64,000 nucleotides of DNA from Bog-473 sp963783245. Its GTDB lineage: Bacteria > Actinomycetota > Acidimicrobiia > Acidimicrobiales > RAAP-2. The translations under genes and the position numbers were made by a program. Location: positions 124,001 to 188,000 of the forward strand of contig CAWAMS010000003.1 of assembly GCA_963783245.1 (NCBI GenBank), given 5' to 3'. The notes beneath the pieces were generated by a model, which was not told the DNA's origin, did not search any database, and saw only the letters and a program-made list of their open reading frames with translations. Positions 32,775-41,949 of this stretch are shown in pieces. Positions within the stretch are counted from its first letter, which is position 1; every line of letters starts with the position of its first letter.

Positions 32775-34060
32775 GGCCACGACACGACCCCCATCGTGGA
32801 CCGACGGTGATCGGCCACCCAGTCGCCGACCACCTTATGGAAGTGACGCACCAAGACCTCCTGGTCACTGAGAGGGAACTCCTTCACCACGCCCGTCTCG
32901 AGGGCAGCCTGGGTTCCTCCCAACATGCCGGCGTCTTGGAGTGCGAACTCCTTGAAGACGACGGACGCCACCTCGTGCTCCACGCGCTCCCGGACGGATG
33001 TCGCCGGCTGGAAGGCCAAGGTGGCCTCGAACCGATGCGAGCTCGGCGATGTCGGCCAGTAGCGGTAGAGCAGATACCAACCTCCGTAAATGAGGATCTC
33101 GATATTGGGGAAGATCTGGAAGTTGCTGATGCCCCACGGCTCGACACCGCCGGGATTCAGCCCGGGTGGAAGCTCGCCGAGGTCGGGGCTCTTCCATGGT
33201 CCGACCAGACCACTTCGCGTCACTCGCTCAATGGGGTACATGGATTCGGGGGGCTGGGTCCATCGTCGAGCACCAGCTGTACTGACCACACGGTGAGGCC
33301 CTTCGCACTGAAAGTGGGCGCACACGAAGCCGGCCCCGGGCTCGCGCACCGGCTCGCGGCACCTGCTGAGGATGCAACGAGGGCACGTGATAGTACTCCT
33401 GGAAGGCATCCGCGAAAAGTTTCCAGTTGCTGTTGTTGTCACCGACAAAGTCGTAACGTTCGGTGATACGGCCGAACGGGTAGTCATCGAGCGCGGTGAT
33501 CATCGGGCCCGAGGAACGCCCGGAGCGTCTGCGGTGGCTCGGGACTGAGATTGACGAAGATGAATCCATTCCACACGTCGCAATGGACGTGCGCCAGACC
33601 CCGCCGTGTCTTTGTCGAGATCGAAGAACTCGCCCTCCTGCTGCACGAACGTCAGGTTGCCTTCAAGGTCGTAACGCCATCCGTGGTATTTGCAGGTGAA
33701 CTGCCGGCAGACGCCGTTGACCTCTTCGCGAGGGTCGTCGTTCCAGACCAACTTGTTGCCGCGGTGGCGGCACACGTTGTGGAACGCCCGTACCTGCCCA
33801 TCGAGCCCTCGCACGACGAGGACGGAGGCATGTGCGATGTCGATCTCCTTGGTGAAGTACGAACCGTTGCGAGGCAGGTCCTCGACCCGTCCGACGTTCA
33901 GCCAGGCTCGTTTGAAGATCGCCTCACCCTCGAGTTCGTAGAACTCCGGCGAGACGGAATCTTCGAAGGAGATCGGATCGGTGCTCAGTTCGGGATAGTG
34001 CTCAGTCCACGAGCCCTCGACCGGTTTCGGCCAAATCTCTGCATTCCCTATTTCTCCCAT
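32771..34060 (-). pseudogene. Rieske-type dioxygenase alpha subunit, copy 2, frame-shifted (sequence error or decay)
   Basis: Homologous to copy 1 along its whole length. The first frame (34060 to about 33605) has NVCRHRGNKLVWNDDPREE and CKYHGWRYDLEGNLTFVQQE. After a CCCC run at 33599-33602 the frame moves to WNGFIFVNLSPEPPQ, after about 33505-33510 (GGGCCC) it moves to DYPFGRITERYDFVGD and DAFQEYYHVPSLHPQ (iron site), and near 33358-33362 it returns to the frame ending at 32771. The three apparent one-base insertions restore the frame, and all motifs are intact, so an active enzyme with local sequence errors is as likely as a pseudogene. ATG 34060 is the probable start. Confidence 0.85.
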
Positions 34061-34148
34061 CCCGCAAGGGCGTCCTCGGCACACCGGGTCCACCCCACCC
34101 CGTGGAGAATCAACAGCGCAGGTAGTCCCGACGGAGACAGGGCGTTGA

Positions 34149-34916
34149 TCACAGCACGGAACCTCCGTTCACACCAAGGACCTGCCCCGAGATGAACCCA
34201 GCTGCATCGGACGCCAGAAACGCGGCTGCCGCGGCGATGTCGTCAGGGGTTCCGAGATGTCCCATCGGAATGGCAGCGGCCATGGTCTCGTTCGGTGGGA
34301 GATCGCCTTCTTCCTGAAATCGGTGCTGCATCGGCGTCTCGATGCCCGATGGCGGGATGGAATTGGCGGTGATGCCGCGAGAGGCATATGCCCGGGCGAT
34401 TGATTTCGTCAGGACGATCACGCCTCCCTTCGCGGCCGCGTAGTGGGCGTTGAGGGGTGATCCCCTCTGTGCACTCGATGACGAGATCGTGATGATTCTC
34501 CCCCATCCGGCCTCTACCATGTCCTTCAGCGCCGACTGGCAGCAATGGAACGTGCCGGTGAGATTGACGTCGATGATGCGACTCCATGAGGCGGGGGTGA
34601 TGTCGGCAAACTCATCGAAGGCGATCATTCCCGCACAGGTCGCCAACACCTGGATCGCCCCGAGCTCCGTTCTGATCTGTGCGAAGGCGTCATCGACGCC
34701 CCCGCGATCCGCCACATCGACGGAGAGGCCGAGAGCCTCTGTACCACCGGCGCGCAGCTGTTGTGCGACTCGCCGAGCTCCCTCACCGTCAATGTCGAGC
34801 ACCCCGATGCGGTGCCCCGCATCCGCCAAGTGGTGGCATGTCGCCTCGCCGATTCCCGACGCACCACCGGTGACGACCGCCACGCGAGGACGCTGCTCCA
34901 GGTATTCAGTACTCAC
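34149..34916 (-). CDS. Short-chain dehydrogenase/reductase of the oxygenase cluster
   Basis: A 255-residue classical SDR: VAVVTGGASGIGEATCHHLA (about 11-30) for NAD(P), VLDIDGEG (acidic residue after strand 2 favours NAD), CAGM (in place of NAGM), IITISSSSAQRGS (about 142) and the active-site YAAAKGG (about 155). The C-terminal FISGQVLGVNGG is typical of FabG-like or alcohol-oxidising SDRs. GTG 34916 is chosen because AAAAAGGGG lies about five bases upstream and the fold starts just after; a longer in-frame start at 34967 is possible. It lies upstream of the Rieske-2 gene and probably oxidises a diol or alcohol formed by the oxygenases. Confidence 0.88.
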   Translation of the reverse strand: MSTEYLEQRPRVAVVTGGASGIGEATCHHLADAGHRIGVLDIDGEGARRVAQQLRAGGTEALGLSVDVADRGGVDDAFAQIRTELGAIQVLATCAGMIAFDEFADITPASWSRIIDVNLTGTFHCCQSALKDMVEAGWGRIITISSSSAQRGSPLNAHYAAAKGGVIVLTKSIARAYASRGITANSIPPSGIETPMQHRFQEEGDLPPNETMAAAIPMGHLGTPDDIAAAAAFLASDAAGFISGQVLGVNGGSVL

Positions 34917-35038
34917 CCGACCCCTTTTTGCGACGAGGTCGGCTGCGTTTGACAGGTCAGCGCCCATCATCCGACCACCCCCCCAGGACCATTGCCCCGC
35001 GACACGCCACTCTCGCACCATGACGGTGATGCATGCGA

Positions 35039-35056
35039 GTTCATCACATGATTAAC
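35039..35056. promoter_or_regulatory. Quasi-palindromic operator upstream of TetR gene
   Basis: GTTCATCA-CA-TGATTAAC: 8-bp arms with one mismatch and a 2-bp spacer. It lies 68 bases before the TetR start and between divergent SDR and TetR genes. It is followed by an AT-rich stretch (ATTAACATATC) that could hold a -10 box. A TetR autoregulatory site is likely. Confidence 0.5.
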
Positions 35057-35123
35057 ATATCGAGAGCCTCGGAGCAACCGGCCGGACGTTCGAGGCACAG
35101 CCGTCGGATGGGAGACAGGTGCC

Positions 35124-35750
35124 ATGGCCGCTCGCCGAGGAAACGTCGGTGACCCGACTGCACGCGCAGCGCTCCTCGATGCCGCCCAGCAGCTGATGCT
35201 CGAAGAGGGTTACGCCGCAGTAACGGCCAGACGTGTGGCCGCAAGGGCTCACGTGAACAGCGCTCTCGTCTTCTACTACTTCGAGACCATGGATGGCCTC
35301 TTCATTGCGTTGTTCCAGCGCGGCGCAGAGGGCAGTTTCGAACGCCTGCAGAAGGCCCTGACCTCCGCACAACCCCTTTGGGGCTTCTGGGAGCTGATCC
35401 ATGACCGATCGGGCTCCGCCCTGACGATGGAGTTCATCGCTCTCGCCAATCACCGTAAGAACATCCGCAACGTGATCGCGGAATACTCTCGGAAGTTCCG
35501 GAGGGCGCAGCTCGAAACACTTTCCTCCGTGCTCGCCGGTTATGGCATCGATCCCGGCCAGTGGCCGGCCTCCTCCGTCATTTTGGTCCTCTCGGGAATT
35601 TCGCGCTTCCTTCTGATGGAGGAGGCCTTCGACGTCGATGTCGGCCACGCGGAAACGGTCAACCTCATTGAGGCACAGATCCGGTTGCTCGAAGGAGACC
35701 GCCGCGAAATCGGCTTGACCGACGCAGGGTACGTTCCAGCACACAGTTGA
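35124..35750 (+). CDS. TetR-family transcriptional regulator
   Basis: A 208-residue regulator. Residues about 12-57 form the TetR N-domain: ARAALLDAAQQLMLEEGYAA, then VTARRVAARAHVNSALVFYY with the recognition helix and conserved Tyr-Tyr-Phe. The remainder is a helical ligand-binding domain with hydrophobic positions (WELIHDRSGSALTMEFIALA). ATG 35124 follows GGGAGAC. It is divergent from the SDR/Rieske/TauD operon and separated by a 208-bp region with a palindromic site, so it probably represses both. The following SDR and LLM genes on the same strand may belong to its operon. Confidence 0.9.
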   Translation: MAARRGNVGDPTARAALLDAAQQLMLEEGYAAVTARRVAARAHVNSALVFYYFETMDGLFIALFQRGAEGSFERLQKALTSAQPLWGFWELIHDRSGSALTMEFIALANHRKNIRNVIAEYSRKFRRAQLETLSSVLAGYGIDPGQWPASSVILVLSGISRFLLMEEAFDVDVGHAETVNLIEAQIRLLEGDRREIGLTDAGYVPAHS

Positions 35751-35811
35751 TCTTCGGAGCACAATGCACTACTGAAGGTTTCCTTACTGCCATCACCATG
35801 GAGGAGCACAC

Positions 35812-36657
35812 ATGCCCACGGCATTCGTCACAGGAGCCAGCCGAGGTATCGGGAAGGCGATCGCCGTGCATCTGGCCCGGGCCGGTTACGACATTGCCAT
35901 CACGGCCCGGACCGTCCAGGACGGGGAGGGGCGCGAGCACTCCTCCACCCTGAGCCGGTCCGACACGACGCCATTGCCCGGTTCGTTGACATCGACGTCC
36001 AAGCTGGTGGAGGAGGCCGGGGTGCGTTGCCTCGTCGTGCAGGCCGATCTGACCGACCGTGCGTCGATGATCGCCGCGGCCGATCGCGTCCTCGAACAAT
36101 GGGGTCGCGTCGATGTCCTCGTGAACAATGGCCGCTACATCGGGCCCGGCCACATGGACCGCTTCGAGGACACCCCGCTCGAATTGCTCGACCGCCATCT
36201 CGAAGCCAACGCCATGGCGCCCCTCGCGCTGGCCAAGGAGTTCATCCCGGGCATGGTGGAGCGCGGTTCGGGCACCATCGTGAACATCACCTCCGGGGCC
36301 GGCTACCACGATCCCCCGGCGGCGGCCGGCGACGGTGGGTGGGGCCTCGGCTACGCGTTCAGCAAGGGCGCCATGCACCGTATCGCGGGCATCTTGAACC
36401 TTGAGCTGGCGGACAAGGGCATCCGGGCCTACAACGTCCAGCCCGGGTTCATCGCCACCGAGCGCATGGCCCAGGACATGGGCAGCTTCGGATTCGATTC
36501 TTCGTCAGGGGCACCGCCCGATGTCGTGGCGGCAGTGGTGACGTGGATCGTCACCGATCCGGCCGCGGCGGAGGAGCACGTGGAACCCGATGGCCGCAAC
36601 TTCGAGGCTCAGGACATCTGCAAGGAGCTCAACCTTCTGCCGGGTTGGCCGGCCTGA
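35812..36657 (+). CDS. Short-chain dehydrogenase/reductase
   Basis: A 281-residue SDR: MPTAFVTGASRGIGKAIAVH at the N-terminus (glycine motif), DVLVNNGRYIGPGHMD (NNG in place of NNAG), IVNITSGAGYHDPP (catalytic Ser) and YAFSKGAMHRIAG with the Tyr/Lys pair (about 183-187). An insertion of ~30 residues after strand 2 (TVQDGEGREHSS... onwards) is longer than usual. The end contains a segment, EPDGRNFEAQDICKELNLLP, seen in SDRs near dioxygenase genes. GGAGGAGCACACA supplies the ribosome site. It is 61 bases after the TetR stop and precedes the LLM gene, likely one operon. Confidence 0.88.
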   Translation: MPTAFVTGASRGIGKAIAVHLARAGYDIAITARTVQDGEGREHSSTLSRSDTTPLPGSLTSTSKLVEEAGVRCLVVQADLTDRASMIAAADRVLEQWGRVDVLVNNGRYIGPGHMDRFEDTPLELLDRHLEANAMAPLALAKEFIPGMVERGSGTIVNITSGAGYHDPPAAAGDGGWGLGYAFSKGAMHRIAGILNLELADKGIRAYNVQPGFIATERMAQDMGSFGFDSSSGAPPDVVAAVVTWIVTDPAAAEEHVEPDGRNFEAQDICKELNLLPGWPA

Positions 36658-36725
36658 AGCGGCCGGTTCCCGTGACGGGCAGGGGTCGCAGGATCGGGAC
36701 GAGACACGTGCGAAGGAGAGATCGA

Positions 36726-37678
36726 GTGGCGAGGGACATGACATTCGGCGTCAGCGTCAAACACAAACTGGCGATGGACTCGTCGGGGAACTTCGACGCT
36801 GACGGCTACGCCGACATCATCGTCGGCGTCGAGCGGCTCGGTTACGATTTCGTCGTCGCCGCCGACCACGTGTTCGTCCCTTCCTATTGGGCCGCACTGA
36901 TCGGGGACATCTTCTTCGATCCCTTCACCCTGTTCAGCTACCTTGCCGCGCGGACATCGCAGATCGAAATGGTCTTTGCGTGCATGGTGGTGCCGTACCG
37001 GCAGCCGTTCACGACCGCCAAGACGGTCGCTGCGGTCGACCAATTGTCACGAGGGCGCTTTCGTCTGGGTATCGTCCCCGGCTACCTCAAAGAAGAGTTC
37101 CAGACGTTCGGTCTTCCCCGCAAAGAACGCGGGGAGATGACAAACGAGTTCGTGCGCATCATGATCGAACTGTGGACGAACGAGTCCGCCACCTATCACG
37201 GCAAGTACTACAGCTGCGAGAACATCAGCATCAAGCCCACGTGCGTCCGAACGTCCGCACGTGCCGCTCTGGATCGGTGGGAGCTCCCGCAATGCCATGA
37301 GGCGGGTCGCAGAGTTCGGCGACGTCTGGCACCCCCTGGCCTTCCAGCCGGTGGACGATGACTACTTTGCTGCCCACAAGGAGGAATTCACCGGAAGCAT
37401 GCAAACAGGGGAACGACGCCGGACCTCCTGCGTCGAGGGCTCGAGTACATACGGACGTCTTGCAGCAAGAGCCGAGCGTGATGTGAGCAGCCTGAAGGTC
37501 GTGATGATGGCCGGCGGCATAGCGGATGTGCGCGCCGGCATCGACCAGGTCGTCGACACTCTGGGCGGTTACCTGGAGGCTGGCGCGACAGGGTTCAGCA
37601 TGTCCGCGCCGGTGAATCCCCGAGGAGTGCCTCGACAACCTGGCCCGATTTTCCGAAGAAGTCATTCCCCAGTTGTGA
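36726..37678 (+). CDS. LLM-class (F420- or flavin-dependent) oxidoreductase, frame-shifted
   Basis: A luciferase-like monooxygenase-family protein spread over three frames. Frame 1 (36726 to about 37240) has FVVAADHVFVPSYWAALIGD and LGIVPGYLKEEFQTFGLPRK. Frame 2 (about 37245-37610) has PHVPLWIGGSSRNAMRRVAE and FGDVWHPLAFQPVD. Frame 3 (37615-37678) ends EECLDNLARFSEEVIPQL. The two shifts are single-base events in an otherwise intact gene. GTG 36726 has GAAGGAGAG nine bases upstream. Such enzymes use F420H2 or reduced flavin to oxidise or reduce small substrates. The C-terminal end slightly overlaps the convergent dinB end. Confidence 0.8.
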
Positions 37679-38995
37679 TTCCGGGCGTCGAGACGTCCGC
37701 TCCTGACTCCCGCCCTCCCTCGCTCCGCCAGCTCGCGGAACTCGTCGGGAACACGGTCTGCGCCCGAAAGGACGGAAGTGGCATAGCCAACGGCGGCGCG
37801 GCCGAACTTGTCGCGGATCGCGTCGACGGATCGGTCCACTCCCCATCTGCCCACTTCGATATCTGCTCTCGGTCGGTGCAGGTGCCCTCGGTCGGCACGG
37901 ATCGGTACGGTCAAGGGGCAGCTCCAGCTGCAGCGAATGCTCCGGACCGAGGTTGGAGACCGACACCGCCAGGAGCGTGATTTCCTGCTCCCACCGGTTA
38001 TCGGCAAGGGCCGACCGCGCGAGCTGATCGGCCACCTCAGTCAGGGTCAGCGTGGTCGAAATGGCAACAGGGAGCGTGGACGAGCGGGTCACCGATCGAA
38101 GCTGGGCGAACCGCACCCGGACGGTCACCGTCCGACCGGCCAGATGTGCCTTCCGGAGGCGGCCGGCGACCCGGTCACCCAGGTAGCCGAGTGTCTCGCG
38201 GATGAGCTCGGGGGTGGCCTGTCGTCGTCCGAGCGCGGCCTGCGCCCCCACAGACTTGGACCGGCCCGGTGTCTGCGACCGTGCGGGCGTCGATGTTGGC
38301 GGAAAGCGCTCCCAACTTGGCCCCGACGGCCCGGCCGAGCAAGCTGCCCAGGATCGGGCTGCCCGTTGCGGCGAGCTGTCCGATGGTATGGATACCCGCC
38401 TCGTGCAGGCGTCGTTCCGTGGTGGGCCCGACACCCCAGACCAGCCTGATGGGAAGGGGGTCGAGGAAAGCACGCTCGTCGGCCGGGTCCACCACGATCA
38501 GACCGTCGGGTTTGGCCACCTGCGACGCCACCTTGGCCAGATGCTTGGTGCGGGCCACGCCGACCGACAAGGGCAGCCCGATCTCGTCACGCACCCTTTG
38601 GCGCACGGCAGCAGCAATCTCGGCCGGGGCGCCGAAGAGGTGGACGGCGCCGGCGACGTCAAGGAAGGCCTCGTCGATCGACACCCGCTCGACCCGCGGG
38701 GTGAAGTCGTGGAACACCGACACCACCTCGTCGCCGAATTCGCTGGTAGCGGCGGAAATGGCCGCCGACGAAGAGGAGGTCGCCACAAAGCTGGCGTGCC
38801 CGCCAGCCGGGCATGCCGGCCCGGACGCCATAGCGCCTGCGCCTCGTAGGAGGCCGCCAGCACGACGCCACCACCGACGGCGATCGGCCGGTCCCGCAAC
38901 GATGGATCCAACAGCTGCTCGACGGACGCGTAGAAGGCATCGAGGTCGGCGTGCAGGATCGTCGCCCCCGCCCTGCCGATGTCACATCGGCACAC
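37662..38995 (-). CDS. dinB: DNA polymerase IV (translesion Y-family polymerase), frame-shifted
   Basis: A DinB-type polymerase broken by several single-base shifts. Segments in order are ILHADLDAFYASVEQLLD (catalytic Asp, near the start), KAYGVRAGMPGWRARQLCGD-like region in a second frame, RVERVSIDEAFLDVAGAVHL (SIDEAF motif) and GLPLSVGVARTKHLAKVASQ in a third, VWGVGPTTERRLHEAGIHTI (helix-hairpin-helix), then the little-finger domain ETLGYLGDRVAGRLRK onwards, and AIRDKFGRAAVGYATSVLSG at the C-terminus. The stop near 37662 is uncertain because of the shifts. GTG 38995 is the start; a perfect SOS box lies six bases upstream. It is error-prone synthesis past lesions and probably LexA-controlled. 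Confidence 0.85.
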
Positions 38996-39000
38996 GGTAG

Positions 39001-39016
39001 TCGAACATATGTTCGC
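39001..39016. promoter_or_regulatory. LexA-binding SOS box of dinB
   Basis: TCGAACATATGTTCGC matches the actinobacterial LexA consensus TCGAAC-N4-GTTCGA at 11 of 12 fixed positions, with a perfect GAAC-N4-GTTC core. It abuts the dinB GTG, six bases upstream, so bound LexA would block transcription start. Confidence 0.85.
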
Positions 39017-39171
39017 CTTCCAGTGGCGGCGGGAGCCTACGGGGCTTGCCGGTTCCGTAACCTCCCTGTTACCGTAACCGGAGCATTACCAAAATGGGAG
39101 ACCGTCCCACCGGCTCGGCGAGGACCGGCTGCATCCGTCGGGGGATGGCCTCCAGAACGGAGAGGACAATC

Positions 39172-39800
39172 GTGAAGCCGAAGGAGACGTGGGAGTACAT
39201 CCACGCCGAACGGGCAGAGATGGCCGAGACGCTGGCCGGCCTGACGCCGGAGCAGTGGGAAAGCCCGTCGTGGTGCGAGGGCTGGACGGTCCAACAGACA
39301 GCAGGGCACATTCTGGCCGCGGCGGAACAGACGCCTCCCCACTTCTACAAGGAACTGATCGCCGCTCGCTTCAGGTTCAATGTCTTCACGGATGAAGGAG
39401 CGAAACGGCTCGGCGCGCTGCCATCCGATGAATTTGTCCGCAGACTGCGTGTGCGGACGACCACGACGAACCATCCTCCCGCTCCGGTGATCGCGATGCT
39501 CGGCGAGATCATCGTTCACGGCGAGGACATCCGCCGACCCGTCGGCTTGGAGCATCAGTCGCCTACGCCCGCCCTGATTGCGGTGGCGGACAGCTGGAAG
39601 GGCTCCAACCTTCTCATCGGCGCGAAGCGTCGCATCGCCGGATTGCGTCTCCGTGCAACAGATACCGAGTCGGGCGCACGGCGACGGAGCCGGAGGTTGC
39701 CGGGCCGCTGCAGTCATTGCTCTGGCCATGACCGGGCGCAAGGCCGCCTACACCGACCTCACCGGCGATGGCCTCGCGCAAGCTCGGCGCCAGGCCCTGA
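39172..39800 (+). CDS. DinB/MDMPI-fold protein (maleylpyruvate isomerase family), frame-shifted at C-terminus
   Basis: A protein of the mycothiol-dependent maleylpyruvate isomerase (MDMPI) N-terminal kind. Residues about 1-130 hold the four-helix bundle with ETWEYIHAERAEMAETLAGL, WCEGWTVQQTAGHILAAAEQ (metal His) and EIIVHGEDIRRPVGLEHQ (second metal His). A frame shift near 39680-39715 moves to LAMTGRKAAYTDLTGDGLA, the family's C-terminal strand. The end near 39800 is inferred from a stop in the third frame. GTG 39172 follows AGAGGACAATC. These proteins use mycothiol or bind metal in thiol chemistry, and most have unknown targets. It converges with the acyl-CoA dehydrogenase gene. Confidence 0.78.
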
Positions 39801-39821
39801 AGATCCCGGGCGACACGGGGG

Positions 39822-41133
39822 TCAGCTGCGGGGAACGTCCCGCCAGGGCGCGTCCCGCCACTGTCGGGCTCCCGGGGAAGTCCGAGCACGCGCTCGGCCA
39901 CCACGTTCTTGTTGATCTCGGTCGTCCCTCCCTCAATGGTGTTGGCCCGACTCCGCAGCATGCCCGTCACCTCGTAGGGGAGGCTCTTCGCTGTACCGCT
40001 CGGGCGTGACGGGGCCTTCGCTCGCTGCACGCCAGCGGTGCCGACCCAGGCGGTCGCCCCTGCCCCCAGCAGATCGACCGCCGCAATCTGCATTCGCTGG
40101 TTGAGATCACCCTGGTGGACTTTGCCGATGGAGCTCTCCGGGCCGAGGGGCCGCCCGGTCTTGAGGCCCGGCTCTGCACCCGCTGGTTCGTCCAGTTGCG
40201 CATCCGGTCCTCGGACCACAGCGAGACCAGCCGTTGGCGCGTCACCGCGTCTTCCCATGCCGTGCGGCCCGCGGCGTCGGCGGTTCGGGCCAACGAGAGC
40301 AATCGGTCCGCCCCTCCGCCGCCGATCCGGTCCACCCCGCCCGAGCCCGAGCCCGCAACCATCTGCCGTTCGCCCGACAATGTCGCGTTGGCGACTGACC
40401 ACCCATCGTTCTCGGCTCCGACCCGGCGTGCGTCGGGGATCCTGACACCGTCGAAAAAGACCTCGTTGAAATCGACGTCACCGGTGAGATGACGCAGCGG
40501 GCGAACCTCGACGCCCGGGGCGTGCATGTCCGACGATGAAGTAGGTGAGCCCACGGCGCTTGGGCACATCCGGATCCGTCCTCGCCAGCAGCACGCCGAA
40601 GTCGGCAAGGTGCGCCCAGGTACTCCACACCTTCTGCCCTGTGACCACCCAGTCGTCGCCATCCCGGACGCCCCTCGTCGAGAGCGAGGCCAGGTCGGAA
40701 CCGGCACCCGGCTCGCTGAAGAGCTGGCACCAGACCTCTTCGTTGGCGACGATCGGGGGCAGGAACCGCCGCCGTTGCGCTTCGGTGCCGTGCGCAAAGA
40801 GGGCCGGGCGCAGCCAGGTTGAGGCCCAGAGGGTTGAGCCGACCGAGATTCAGCGACGCCAGCTCGGCTTCGACGAGACCGCGCCTCAGCGGCGCTCAGA
40901 CCGGCCCCTCCGTACTCGACCGGCCAGGTGGCAGCCACCAGCCCGGTCGCGGCGAACGTCGGGTACCACTCCTCGTAGTCGGCCCTCGAGCGCACATCGC
41001 GAATGGCCCGGGCACCCCCCCGTGCCCCGGCCTCCCGCCAGGCCTCGGGAACGGCTTCTTCGATCCACCGGCGAACGCGGGTCCGCAACTCGTCCGGTTC
41101 GAGACCGGTCACGAAAAGTGATGGCGCCGGCAC
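39822..41133 (-). CDS. Acyl-CoA dehydrogenase, frame-shifted
   Basis: An acyl-CoA dehydrogenase spread over several frames. The N-terminal frame has YEEWYPTFAATGLVAATWPV and EYGGAGLSAAEAR. The middle (about 40550-40900) is broken by several shifts. After this, VEVRPLRHLTGDVDFNEVFF and DGVRIPDARRVGAENDGWSV (FAD/substrate region) are seen. The C-terminal frame has GMLRSRANTIEGGTTEINKN, ending DAPWRDVPRS-like before TGA 39822, typical for the family. GTG 41133 directly follows the crotonase TAG. It removes hydrogens alpha,beta from a CoA thioester with FAD and is the last gene of the minus-strand catabolic run. Confidence 0.85.
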
Positions 41134-41949
41134 CTAGCGACCTTTGAAGCAGGATTCCGGCGTTCCTTCAACGCGCCGAGACCTTCACGAAAATCCTCGC
41201 TGCGCGACGAGATCTCCAGCGCGAAAGCCTCGTTTCGCAGGTGGCCGTCCAACGGCAGCGCGTCTCCCGAGAGGAGTAACCATTTGGTGAGGCCGAGCGA
41301 GACCGTCGGGCCGGCGGCCAGTCGATCCACCAGCTCCAGGGCGACGGCGTCGACGTCGTCGCGTGGCACCGATCGATGCACGAGGCCCCATTCGACGGCC
41401 TCCGTTCCACTGACGCGGCGACCGAGCAGCAGGAGTTCCCGGGCCCGGGTCATGCCGACGAGACGAGGGAGCAGCCAGGTCGCGCCGCTGTCGGGGGAGA
41501 AGCCGCGCGCCGAGAAGGGTGCCCAGAAGGTGGCGTCTGCCGCCGTCAACCGTGAAGTCGGCCGCCGCGGCGAGCTGAAGCCCGATGCCCACGGCCCAAC
41601 CCTTGACCGCACAGACGACAGGGACCTGGACTTCACAGAGGAGGGGGATGAGCCGATGGGCCAACGAGGGAAGCCGCCGTTGGATCGACCCGACCCTGGG
41701 CCGGGTACCGGTGTCCGCGTTTCGGGCGATGACGTCTGCGCCGCCGCAGAAGTGCTCGCCTGCGCCGGTCAGGTAGATCGCACGGACGCTCTCGTCCCGG
41801 CCCGCCAGATCGATCGCGTCGATCAGACCGGCCATCATGACGTCGTCGATTGCGTTGCGCTGCTCGGGTCGTTCCAGACGCAACGTGAGCACGGCGCCGC
41901 GCTGGGCGACGGCGAGGCCGGGCACCGATCGGTCACTCCCGACCGTCAT
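41134..41949 (-). CDS. Enoyl-CoA hydratase/isomerase, frame-shifted
   Basis: A crotonase in two main frames. The first (41949 to about 41555) has RGAVLTLRLERPEQRNAIDD, EHFCGGADVIARNADTGTR and VPVVCAVKGWAVGIGLQLAA. The second has ATFWAPFSARGFSPDSGATW and LLPRLVGMTRARELLLLGRR, with another shift just before the FKGR end (TAG 41134-41136). The Asp in SPDSG and lack of the hydratase Glu pair suggest a delta3,delta2-enoyl-CoA isomerase/PaaG-like role, but this is tentative. The ATG overlaps the stop of the MaoC-like gene (ATGA), and the stop abuts the acyl-CoA dehydrogenase GTG. All three belong to one run. Confidence 0.82.

Noticed and set aside
37261..37980. Plus-strand frame beyond 37678 running into dinB
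   Set aside because: After about 37615 the LLM gene continues in another frame, and the remainder is antisense to dinB.
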